Below the pieces are notes generated by a model, which saw only the letters and a list, made by a program, of their open reading frames with translations, ran no database searches and was not told the origin of the DNA. Below, piece by piece: positions 40,237-54,000 of a stretch of 62,000 nt of DNA. Both the position numbers and the translations under genes were made by a program. Source of the DNA: Glandiceps talaboti (lineage: Eukaryota; Hemichordata; Enteropneusta; Spengelidae); NCBI RefSeq assembly GCF_964340395.1, contig NC_135566.1, positions 15,780,001-15,842,000 of the forward strand, written 5' to 3'. Positions within the stretch are counted from its first letter, which is position 1; every line of letters begins with the position of its first letter.

Positions 40237-43200
40237 TAAAAACAGATATATCCATCCAGTCACAGACACATCCATACTTACACACAGGTAGACAAAGACA
40301 CATACCACAGAAGCACAGACATAAATACATTCACACATGCACATAGACAAAGACAGACAGACAGACAGAGATCATTAAAACCAATAACATGGGAGTACTT
40401 AGTGGTTGGACTGTAATACGATTGGACAGTTAAACAGCTCTGGATAGCAAATGTGTTTTCAGATTTATATTAATATTAATGAATAATAATAATACAAGAC
40501 ACATGAAATCCAAACCTAACTCACCTGATAGATGGATCTACATGAATGAAATCCCTGTCTAACTCACCCGATTGAAATCCCAGTCTGAATAAAATCCCAG
40601 TCTAACTCACCTGAATGAAATCCCAGTCTAACTCACCTGATAGATGGACCTACATGAATGAAATCCCAGTCTAACTCACCTGATAGATGGACCTACATGA
40701 ATGAAATCCCAGTCTAACTCACCTGATAGATGGATCTACATGAATGAAATCCCAGTCTAACTCACCTGAATGAAATCCCAGTCTAACTCACCTGAATGAA
40801 ATCCCAGTCTAACTCACCTGAATGAAATCCCAGTCTAACTCACCTGAATGAAATCCCAGTCTAACTCACCTGAATGAAATCCCAGTCTAACTCACCTGAA
40901 TGAAATCCCAGTCTAACTCACCTGAATGAAATCCCAGTCTAACTCACCTGATAGATGGATCTACATGAATGAAATCCCAGTCTAACTCACCTGAATGAAA
41001 TCCCAGTCTAACTCACCTGATAGATGGACCTACATGAATGAAATCCCAGTCTAACTCACCTGATAGATGGATCTACATGAATGAAATCCCTGTCTAACTC
41101 ACCCGATTGAAATCCCAGTCTGAATAAAATCCCAGTCTAACTCACCTGAATGAAATCCCAGTCTAACTCACCTGATAGATGGACCTACATGAATGAAATC
41201 CCAGTCTAACTCACCTGATAGATGGATCTACATGAATGAAATCCCTGTCTAACTCACCCGATTGAAATCCCAGTCTGAATAAAATCCCAGTCTAACTCAC
41301 CTGAATGAAATCCCAGTCTAACTCACCTGATAGATGGACCTACATGAATGAAATCCCAGTCTAACTCACCTGATAGATGGACCTACATGAATGAAATCCC
41401 AGTCTAACTCACCTGATAGATGGATCTACATGAATGAAATCCCTGTCTAACTCACCCGATTGAAATCCCAGTCTGAATAAAATCCCAGTCTAACTCACCT
41501 GAATGAAATCCCAGTCTAACTCACCTGATAGATGGACCTACATGAATGAAATCCCAGTCTAACTCACCTGATAGATGGATCTACATGAATGAAATCCCTG
41601 TCTAACTCACCCGATTGAAATCCCAGTCTGAATAAAATCCCAGTCTAACTCACCTGAATGAAATCCCAGTCTAACTCACCTGATAGATGGACCTACATGA
41701 ATGAAATCCCAGTCTAACTCACCTGATAGATGGATCTACATGAATGAAATCCCAGTCTAACTCACCTGATAGATGGATCTACATGAATAAAATCCCAGTC
41801 TAACTCACCTGAATGAAATCCCAGTCTAACTCACCTGATGGATGGATCTACATGAATGAAATCCCAGTCTAACTCACCCGAATGAAATCCCAGTCTAACT
41901 CACCTGAATAATATCCCAGTCTAACTCACCATATGGATGGATCTACATGAATGAAATCCCAGTCTAACTCACCTGAATGAAATCCCAGTCTAACTCACCT
42001 GAATGAAATCCCAGTCTAACTCACCTGATAGATGGATCTACATGAATGAAATCCCAGTCTAACTCACGTGAATGAAATCCCAGTCTAACTCACCTGATAG
42101 ATGGACCTACATGAATGAAATCCCAGTCTAACTCTCCTGATAGATGGATCTACATGAATGAAATCCCAGTCTAACTCACCTGAATGAAATCCCAGTCTAA
42201 CTCACCTGATAGATGGATCGACATGAATGAAATCCCAGTCTAACTCACCTGATAGATGGATCGACATGAATGAAATCCCAGTCTAACTCATTTGGTTTGG
42301 GTTGACCACGTCGTCTTGTCACATCCTCCTGTATGTTTGTCATTGATGCCGAATCATTGCCAGCACCTGTCCAATGTAGTATAGCACAACAAGTGTCTTC
42401 ATTACCAAGTGTCAACGCTACAGACTTAATCTAGATAAACAGAAAATACAACAAATGATTAACAGTGGTTCTGAAATATTCTATCACACATTTATACACA
42501 GTACAGTGTACAATCAACTCACACATCACTGTCAGAAGTTGATGTACAATCGCCAACATCAGACCGTGGACAAATGGAACCTGTGCAGGGAAAGTAAACA
42601 AGTGAATTGGATTAAATAACACTTGGCACAGCATGTTGGAAATACAGAGACTTGTATTACATTTCATAGTTTGATAAGAATAGTTGTATGGCCTCTTTGC
42701 ATGTAGTTTTAATGTAGGTTTTACCTCAATCTTTCTGCCCACATCTTCTGGTGATGCCACAAAGTGAAATGTGTATAGTTTGACTTGTCCTGGAGTGAGA
42801 TACAGGTCGCCATGGGAACTACTAGGAGATCCACCACCAGTGCTACTTGCCCCTTGTCCATCAGTCAGGGTGCAAAACTGATTGTAGTCATGGTTACTAA
42901 GTAATACTGACAGCTTGGAGAACTGGATTGGAAACTGGCACAGTGCTCTGAAATATACATGATATAAATTACTGAAAACTGGCAGATACAGCTAAAAACA
43001 GGAAGCATTCACCACATGACTGTGTGTCACATAATTTTATGATCGAAGATGATCATTTAGCACGTTGGGGTAGTCTTACTTGACAGATAACAACACTTTT
43101 CTGGTAAACACAGCAGAGCAGGATTGTCATTGATGTAAACAGAACTCCCTCCTCCATTGCAAATAACATTATTAATTCAAATTTGTCGATACTGTTCTCA

Positions 43201-45502
43201 TCTGTTATTAATAAGTTAACCGCAAGAGACTTAATGCCACCGAAATCATCTGCTTTGTTTTTCGAGAAAAGTCTCAGGAACAGAAATGTTGCATTATTAC
43301 CTTAGGTACACTTGTAACACTACTGGGGTATCAGCTGTACATCTGGATGTTGAAAACCTTGACTTGCATTCCACTGGAAAATAACAGTGCATGACTCATA
43401 AATACCCCAGAATGAATGAAAAAATATTTACTGTTACATATATCCAATCTAGATCAACAATGTTTTGGAAGTCGAGATTTTGAAAAAATATTTACTAGAC
43501 GGGGCTGAATTTTGTGAATTTAAGTCTCATAGACTGACATACTGCTGTATAGTCCTAAAGACAACAATGTTTTGAAATAAATTCAACCAACAACTATTTT
43601 CTGTACATTTTTTATATGCTTACCAAATGGAACAATATTTTGCATTTCTACAGTAAACATAGCTGGTTCATCTTTGTTCAATGTCTCTTTCCACAGCTGC
43701 TTGGCGGTCTCCACACTGTCACTGGGACACCCTGACTCTGCTTCTGGTGCTTTGTTCTGTCAAAGTCAAACATGGATAGGTATCAGTACAGACTATAGAA
43801 AGCTACACTGTAACAGATTCACAACATCCAACATATCAAGCCAGATTCTAATATTTCCTAATCTTATATGTTCAAATAGATTTGATATCATCATATTTCT
43901 ATCATTTTATTCATAAGAACGATAACATTCAGCATTTTGTTACAGAACTTATAATGTATTCACAATATCAGATTATTAGTTTATAGTGCTTCTATCTTCA
44001 ATGTAACTTTCTGCATACTTCATATTAATTTGAGACTGGTCAACTTTTTTTTCTCGTTTTCTGAGAACATTGGTTTACAAAGTTGATTACATTGACATTA
44101 TTACTGTTCTATACTAAAGAGTAAATTGAAAATTACACTTACACCTCTTTTCAGAGAAGCTTGCGCAAGGTATTAAATGAAGTACCAAGATCAGTGAGCC
44201 TGATCACAAGGTTTCATGTTGAGATAGACACACAAAATAGATAACACACAAACATCGCATACACAGTGTGGACTCTTTATTTAGTTAATGATATAAACAG
44301 TAACTGCATAAAAGCAACAGTTCATTTGGCTGCTGACCATGGATTTTGTTGGAACTTCAAGAAATAATACCTCAAGTCTATTGTAATTGTAGTAGTTTGT
44401 GTGATGTTACTGTTTATATTATGAACTAAATTAGTTGACACTGTGTAAGTGATGTTTGTGTGTTATCTTTATTGTGTCTACAGAGCAGACACTGTGTAAG
44501 GGATGTTTATGTGTTATCTTTATTGTGTCTACAGAGCAGACACTGTGTAAGTGATGTTTGTGTGTTATCTTTATTGTGTCTACAGAGCAGACACTGTGTA
44601 AGTGATGTTTATGTGTTATCTTTATTGTGTCTACAGAGCAGACACTGTGTAAGTGATGTTTGTGTGTTATCTTTATTGTGTCTACAGAGCAGACACTGTG
44701 TAAGTGATGTTTGTGTGTTATCTTTATTGTGTCTACAGAGCAGACACTGTGTAAGTGATGTTTGTGTGTTATCTTTATTGTGTCTACAGAGCAGACACTG
44801 TGTAAGTGATGTTTGTGTGTTATCTTTATTGTGTCTACAGAGCAGACACTGTGTAAGTGATGTTTGTGTGTTATCTTTATTGTGTCTACAGAGCAGACAC
44901 TGTGTAAGTGATGTTTGTGTGTTATCTTTATTGTGTCTACAGAGCAGACACTGTGTAAGTGATGTTTGTGTGTTATCTTTATTGTGTCTACAGAGCAGAC
45001 ACTGTGTAAGTGATGTTTGTGTGTTATCTTTATTGTGTCTACAGAGCAGACACTGTGTAAGTGATGTTTGTGTGTTATCTTTATGGTGTCTACAGAGCAG
45101 ACACTGTGTAAGTGATGTTTGTGTGTTATCTTTATGGTGTCTACAGAGCAGACACTGTAAGTGATGTTTGTGTGTTATCTTTATGGTGTCTGTCTCAATA
45201 TGAAACTTTGTGATCAGGCTCACTGATCTTGATAGTTTATTTAATAGCTTTGTCAAGCTTCCTAGAAAAGAGCCATAATAGAGATAGTTACATACCGATA
45301 TAACACGTATTAGATTCATCTGTATATGTCTCTTTTCTTCAGCTGATATTTTGGCATCTTATAAGAAGTCAAGGTTAACGTTAAAAGGACTATATACATA
45401 TATAATGAATAGGTATCAAGTGTATACAATATAGCCTATATAACCTAGCTTTTCTGGTCCTAACACAAATGGGTCCTCACAAACTACTCAAATTGAGGTG
45501 GG

Positions 45503-45563
<61 letters not shown>

Positions 45564-48500
45564 TGTCTGTCTGTCTGTGTTTGTCTGTCAGTCTGTTGTT
45601 GCATGTGAGTGTGTGTGTGGGGGGAGGGGGTGTTCCAAGTTGAAACATTACCAATGCATGATGAATTCTATGGAGAATATAATGTTCACGGTTCCAAGAA
45701 TCAATAGGGCAGTTGGAAAGGTAAATTAGAAATGAATGCTACTTTTATCAATTGATCAATTACGAACCATCACGTAATGATTGGGTGAGAGATATTAATA
45801 CTGAATAATTAAATCTTTAAACAAAGGTTCGTAGTAGACGGATTAAAACGTCCCATTCATTTCTAACTTACCCTTCCACTGTAACTATCGTATATTTTAC
45901 TGTCCTATGATAAATGCCATACATCAAAGACTTAGGATGTACCCCTATTCCTCTTCTAAGCCTAACACAACAGTGTTTTCACTAAAGGCTGGGAACCCTG
46001 GTAACAAGAAGGGGGGAAACCTGACATAGTTTCTATATATTATACCATAACATTGGTGGGGATCAAACCTCGATAAAATAACTAGGGAACTCAGGTAGAT
46101 TGTACCTACTTACCGCCCTTAACAAAAACACTGCACAATCTGTACCTTGGATCCAAACATGTACCTTTTGTACAATCAGTCCATTCTCATAACACTCAAA
46201 GGTTTATCAATGAATACAAGGACTAATAAATAGTCTTAGTTTTGTAATAACGCCATTGACATGACCATCTCATAAAATACAACTGTAAGCACACAGTATT
46301 CTTAATTTGTTCATTAGACACAATATGAGATGAATCTAATCCACTTGAGCAATGGTATGTATGAATAGATCATTCTGTAAACCATGGAAAGTTAGCAGAG
46401 TGCCTATACACTTGTCCATCTTTTGTCAGTCTAAAATAACCAGTACAGATAATCTTAATCCGACATTTGACACTCAACAGATGTGTACTCCTTTTATCTG
46501 CTTTACCTTAGGACCTTAGGGATGACTAATGCTTTCTCAAGAAATGATTGACACTGTGTGTATCACAACAAGTGACTCACAACGAGTGCGTCACAACAAG
46601 TGCATCAAAAGAAGCTGAGACCGAGTGCATCACAAGTGAGTGACAACGAGTGCGTCGTAACAAGTCACTGACAACGAATGTGTCATAACATGTGACTGAC
46701 ACAGTGCTTCACTGCAAACATACAATATATAGTAGGATAGCCTGCCCTCTATGGTCAAAAAAGATGCAGTAGAAGGTTTACTGTCTAAATAAAGATTTCA
46801 GAAAAACTGACACTTCAGGCCTGAAGCTGCCCTGTGTGTAGAGTACGATCCATATACAAAATCAAGTATAGAGTATAAGTGTGTAACAAATTAGGAAGGT
46901 TTAGACCTGAAACATTAGCTTTTCGATATTCTGTATTTAGAATACTGGTAATCTTTATCTATAATGGCTAGAACAATAAGCATATTAGCACTTAGTCTCT
47001 CAACATGTCAACTGAGGACCAACCCTCATGGGTTCAGGTGTTAACACAGGAGGAGATCAGAGTGCCCTGGGGAAAACCTGAATTGCTTGATCTTGGATCT
47101 GTGAACACTCTACAGTCAAGCATTCAAATATACTATCTTTACATAGTGTCAATACAGTTGTTAAATATTTCAATTTCTCTGGTTAGAAAGTGTCTTTTTA
47201 ACAAGAGTAAAGGATACATCTACCAATGAGTTCCAGTGAGAGTGTGACATATTCCTTGACACTGGCAACCAAATACGCACACCTAGGCAAGTCATAAAAG
47301 TATTCATATTTTATATCTTTGACATTTTAATATAGAATGATTATTAAATTTCATTATGTCAATACTGAAGTAATGTTTAGATCAATACAATACAATACAT
47401 TACAATACAATGCAATACAATACAATGTAATGCAATACAATACAATACAATGAATTGTTTTGAAGTGTCCTGTTTGCAAGAACCTGACTCATTTTGATAA
47501 TAGTAGTGTTTTAAGGGACAATCACACAGCTTCATACAAGCTCAATAAACGAACTTTCTTCATGGGGGGGGGGGGGGGGGGGGGGTGTCTGAACTTCATT
47601 TTCAAATGTCCAAATTTTGAAAACTTTCATGCTTTCAATGACAACAGGTTCTGTGTTTACTACTTCAATGTTGATAAGTTGAATAAAATAGACTTAAACC
47701 TGATATACAGTGCTGGGTTTGCAGTTAATATTTTAGTGTTTACCATCATGTGTTTACCACCATGTTTTTACATTGCATCAATCATAGTGGTGTGACCACT
47801 ACAATTTTCATCATGGTTTACATCATATATAAAAGTGTCAACATTGCACTTATGAATTTTCATTTAGGGGAGGGTTTTTTTTTGAAAAATGAAAAAAGGT
47901 TCATTTAGTGGCAATCTGGGCTTGTGCGACATTGTGCGATCATCCCTAAGCTAACCATACTAAAGTACACTTTTCATCAGGAAAATTAGAAAATGTATCA
48001 AAGTGTCACCATGGGACATCAAAACACATGACATTGCATCAACATAATCACACACTGACAGGATTTTAATTTACAGAAATTGTTTCATGTAACGCTATAT
48101 TATTCATCATCAGAGACAACTAAATATTGATTACTACTAACCTTAGTGCCATGGTTAGTATGGAAGTCAACAAACCCCACCATCTTTCATTCCTATAGTC
48201 CCATGTTACACGGTCTAACAGCCTGTAATACAACAAAAAACCCCCACAAACTTACTATCATTCTACATCAGATGCTGTAAACCTGGAAATGTTCGTGTAA
48301 GATTTATTTTCGCTAATTTCGCTACAAAACAAAAACGCAAAAATAAGTAGAGGCGAAAATATATATTTCTGCATAATGCAATGTACCAGTATGGTTATTA
48401 GTGAAAATTAATCTTTGTGAACTACATGAAGACTGTAAAATCGCAAAATTGTCTAGTCGTGAAAATATGCAGGTATTTGTCATTATGGTGAAATGATTAA

Positions 48501-50849
48501 AATTTGTGGCTTGAAATCTACAACATAGTGGTTGGAACTTGGGCCTACATACATGTAGTGGTTCCAACACGACATATACTCCTTTTTGCATTCTGTAAAG
48601 CATTACATACAGGGGAATGCAACTTCACAAAATAAGGTATTTTCATAAACTTTGGGTTCTGGAGAGTCATTTCATGATTTCACACCACATAGATTTAGCT
48701 CGATTGCCAAGAAAAACCAAATTGAAACTGTTTTTCACCTCCATTTTTCTTACAGAGGTACTTTGTTGCCCCATGGGGCTTAGCATCCATGAAAATGCAT
48801 TAGATGAACAATGAATATTCATGACTCCTAAGTGCTTATTTCCTTCAGATAAATAGTCATAAGTATGCATTTTTGTCAGCTGTAGTTATTGTATGGATGA
48901 GGCACATGTTTTTGGCAAACACAAGTCAGGGGTTTCCAATTGCACACACTTTTTCATTTCAATAATGACTTCAAAATCTTTGATTATAGAGTTATAACTT
49001 ACGTAAGTGCTTTATTGTAATCTTTAGCATGGTAATATTCTTCTCCCATCTGTACCACTGTACAATACAAAATACAACAATCCATGGTTAGTTTCATAGT
49101 AGAAATCATAGTGACTTAGGGGGTCCAAATTATATGGGATGTTGGTGGCTGAGCGGTTAACTCATATGCCTCTTACCACTGCAGTCTGGGTCCAACTAGT
49201 CTGTAAGTGACACTGTGCCAGAGTGAACAGACCAGTGAGGGTGGAGTAACACGGCATAAATTACAGTCTAGGTTTAAACCCACTATGTATGTAAGAACAG
49301 CGGTGTTCAGTTTGACCCCACTAAATAATGTAACACCCCCCCCCCCACCCCCATACTCTGATTTTTACTTGCTTTAGTACTAAGGCACTGCATAAGTGGG
49401 AACAAATAAACAAATTTCAGAACTTATTTCGATAAATGCTTAATATAATGTGGTCTTTAGAAGGTAAAAACCTGGTTGAGAATATCAAACATTGAAGTCT
49501 TTATAGTTATCTGAACATGTGTAGGAAGTCAAATTAGATGACAGCTATTTACTTTGGAATTTTGCCACAAATCTTTCAAAATTGCCATTACTTTCCCCAA
49601 TTTTTCTTTGATATTACTGGCGCTGGTATAATTATATTATTTTCCAATAATTTTCTTCATTCAGCAAGAAAATATTTGTGACCTAAGGGTTGTCACTATT
49701 CGTCTAGCGACTTGTAGTGACAAGGCCCCCTTATATTTTCCTTGGCTGCACAAAGAAAGGAATATTATTACTGTTGTTTTGTATACTTACTAAGGTATCT
49801 CTTCATCCTAGCTGACTTGTACTTCTTAAACTGAGCTACAGCACTGCTTAACAGAGGAATTATAATCCACTGCGGAAAGACAACCATAAACAAAATTCAC
49901 TGCATTTGTTAAAGGGTACAGACATCTCATTTAAATACAAGACTTGAAGTTGTGTTCTTTTTTTTGACAATTTGATGAGTGCATACATTCATTCAAGAGC
50001 TAAATTATTTGTTCACCAAAGCCTATGGTGTGCTTTAGCCATTCAGTGCTACTGAACAGAACATTGCTCTGGAAATCGACACTGTAGAAATTTGGAATTG
50101 ATTGATTGATTAATTGATCGATAAATCCTGCATGTTCTAGATGTACCTCTCCTCTATGGAAGTATTGTAAATTGTATCATACAGTGCCAATGATACAGTT
50201 AAATGTTTAAAAAAAAAAAGTCAAAGGTGACAGTGATACAAATCTGTATATCACCACTTTGATCAAATTGACAACACATTCATAATATCAGATAGGTAAA
50301 TTAATGTTCTTCAACAACTGTTTTCATAATCAAAACTTTGAATTGAGTACAAGTAAAATGAATGGCATATTTCATTATTTTCACGTCTCAAGATCTCATA
50401 CTATTTCTCCATGTGAGTTACAGCTGACAAAATGGCAACACAGATAGTGTTAGTCACTTCAGGTAAACATCAAGTACTCGCATACTATCAAATTTGCTTT
50501 CCATAAACCATTCCTAATTTTCATCACTTATTTCCTTTCCTGGTCATTTTCTCATTATCCATATCAACCTTGTTGTACTCACCGAGTGGTCGACTTTATC
50601 TTCTTTATACTGAAGAGCCTGAATGCCTTCTTTCTCCTTGCCAGGATCAGGGGGGTCAATGCTTTGGTGACCCTGTCGCCATGGTCGCTGTCCATAGTAC
50701 TCTAACTTGTCTGCATCTTCCAAAGGGTTGGGGTCTGGCATGCTGGTTGCTGACTGATTTCAATATATGAATGATAAAAATGTTTACAATGCTATGTTTT
50801 ACACAGAGAATGAGTCGTGCAACACTCTGTGTTCTACCTAGATAATGGG

Positions 50850-50912
<63 letters not shown>

Positions 50913-50994
50913 TGTGTGTGTCTGTGTGTGTGTGTGTGTGCACCTGTAATATCTATTATCTATGTACACACACACACACACACTCACATACACA

Positions 50995-51032
<38 letters not shown>

Positions 51033-54000
51033 TGTATGTCTGTGTCTGTCTGTCTGTGCACCTGTAATATCTACTTACTAAAGCACTTATATAATCATCA
51101 CTTGCTAATTTGTACCTTGTATTCAGGCATAATACATAAACGATTTGATGATGTAATTCATTTTATATATGTATACTGAAATATCAAGGAACCTATTACC
51201 TTGCCATCTAATGTACTATGCTATTTAGTATTAACAACATAAGGAGGAGACCACTAATGTACTAGAGTACTCTTACTGACATTAAAAACATACAGTACAC
51301 TAGAATTGTTCAATCATAGACCCTTTCGTGTAGGGTCTACGGTTCAATCAAGGTTTTTGAAAGTATTTTGATCAAGTCAAAAGCTTCAATGATATATGAG
51401 TGACGCAGAACACAAGTTTCTATGAAAACTTACCAGACAAAGCCCTCTACATAGTTGTTTTCTGTTGATAGCATGGTTAGCAGCTTGCTGGTAGTAGAAG
51501 CCTGGATGTTGTGTTTGTATTGCATTCAGGCCAGCTCTGATTGCCTCATCAAATAAATCACCGAAAATCTGAAATCTAAGAAAATAATTTTTATAAATCA
51601 TTACATGTGTACAAGAGATTACTTGCACCAGTGTATGCATGCCAGTGGTATTTGCACTGCAGTGCAATTCTGAAAACATACCTGCATACCTGCATGTTAA
51701 TGATATGCAAATGAGGACGTGATCGTTAATTCTATACAAAAGCACATGTCTTTTGCATAGTGTCATTTTTACGGAAATTTGTAGTTTCAGTTAAACATAT
51801 ATAATAATAACATAGAATGGGGTTCTAGTGTGGGTACTCAGGGGTATTTGCACTTATGCTTCCAGTGTTTTCTGCTGCACTTTCACTTGCTATGCTTGTG
51901 AAAGTACTGCCTCAGACAACACTGCAAGCACTCATGCAAATACCCTGAATATACCACAATTGCACTCATGCGTCATTGGGCTCTGTCATATTATGAAAGA
52001 AAACAATTTAGTATAATAATAATAATATTACAAATTTGTGTTATGTAATTTTAATCAAACAATGAAGTTGAACAATGTTATTGCTATAATACGAGTGAAG
52101 TAAGGTCATGCAATTTTATTGGAACGATGTTATTGCACTTTGTGTGAAGTAAGGTTACATACTTTCATTTCAACAACACTATTACAAATATTTAATTTGT
52201 TTTAAGTAGGTCACTTACTTTTATTTGAATATTAAACTGTGTTATTATAATTTGAGTGAAATGGGTTAATGTAACTGTAACAAGTAATAGTCTCTATTCT
52301 AGCATACAGGTGATATTGTCACACAGTTTCTAAAGAACCATTGTTATAATACGGGATGACCTCAGACTCGCCTATTATAATTTTTTACATACATTTCCTT
52401 CTATTTTTTCGCCATGTAAAATTTGTTATATTCATATCAAATTCATTTCCATATTCCTATATTGATGAATTCTTCATATAGAGAACATTGACAAATAAAA
52501 ATAGGCAAAAACAAATAAAAGTGTGGGGCAACAAATTTGTTATCATACACACACACACATACGATACAAGTACATACATTACATACAATTTAAACGTACA
52601 AATATGCATCAATTTCAAAAGCAGCGGTTCTGTTATGCTAAGTGTTCCTAAGCTGTAGTGTTTCAGCAATATAAGTTCCAAGTAGTGTACAACAGTGCGC
52701 CCTCTAAGCCAATTTGATGCGCCACTGACGCACACAATTTCTAGTGACGCACCAAAATTTGGTGTTCCCCTATCTCTTACTATGTGGTGACCAGTGTGCC
52801 CTCTAAGCCAATTTGACGTGCTACTGACACACACAATTTCTAGTGACACACCAAAATTTGGTGTTCCCCTATATCTAACTATGTGGTGACTCAAAGGAAA
52901 TGCCAGTTTTTATCATTTTGACTCACAAACTACAAAATTTGGCTCTCATTAGAGGGCACACTGGTGTACAAGTTTTATGTACATAGTAATTATGAAATCA
53001 AAATATAGGGTTATTGATCTGTAATGCAAAACGGGTCAGCCCAAGCATACATGGTATACATCTAAGCATGGAAGTATAACCCACTGTGGGTTACACTTCC
53101 ATGATCTAAGCAAATATTTGGAAGTTATGGTGTGAAAACATATCTATTGTTGGCCTCAACAATTTATTGACACATTACCATGAATTGCTGCTGCATTCAT
53201 GTATAACATGTACTGCCAGCTGTGAAAACAAATTACCAACAAAGAAGTAATTACAATCCATTCAGAAAGTACAGTAGGATATATTGTAATTACTTTGTTA
53301 TTAATGTCATACCTGAATGATTGAGAACATTCATAGACTTATTTTCAGCCATGATGCAGGATTGCATGACCGAAAATGGTACAAATCTTGACAATGAATT
53401 ATGCAAATGAGGTAGGGGTTTTCTCGACTGTGATGAGAATACTTACTGTTTACACATCCAAGCGGAGTGTTCAAAGGCCAACTCAGCACAACCAGTTTTG
53501 TTTTTATAGAAGTCTACATGCTTCCTAAATTGTGAGATTGCATCTAGAGGGGCGTTGTGTTGGAAGGATAATTTACAGATCTGCAATAAAGGAAAGAAAG
53601 ATTTCATTATGACAAAGAAAAAAAGCACTAAATGTCTATAGTTACTGAGAGACTGGTAAAGTAATCAATTACTTTCAGAAACTTTTCCATTTATACCAAA
53701 TGTTGTCTGGTATTAAAGCCAAGTTAAACACATTTAAACTAAAAATACAGGATTTATTTCTGATCATTCAACAATGAAGAGGGATCATATTAAATATTAT
53801 TGATGCCAGCATACAACTGCCGACATCAGACCATGGATGAACAGAACCTGTTACTAAAACAGGGAAAGTAAATTAATGAATTGGATTAATAACACTTGGC
53901 TCAGCATGTTGGAACAGCAGAGACTTGTATTACACACCATGGTTTGATAAGAACAGTTTTATGGCCTTTTTATGTGTACATGAAATGCTAGGGAACTGGA

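Noticed and set aside
40511-42248. Idea that the 26/43-bp array encodes a protein repeat
   Set aside because: The coding frame meets TGA at the first junction, and 43- and 26-bp steps break any frame.
40511-42291. CRISPR-like array
   Set aside because: No unique spacers. The units are contiguous copies of an exon-intron junction in an animal gene.
44460-45319. Two open frames over 230 codons on opposite strands (17-residue repeats)
   Set aside because: They exist only because the minisatellite unit is 51 bp and stop-free. The repeat sits inside a MITE in an intron.
45847-45935. Exon-like stretch with acttac at 45866-45871 in intron 14
   Set aside because: Translation does not fit TRAPPC11. 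The true exon 14 is at 47224-47282 with correct phase.
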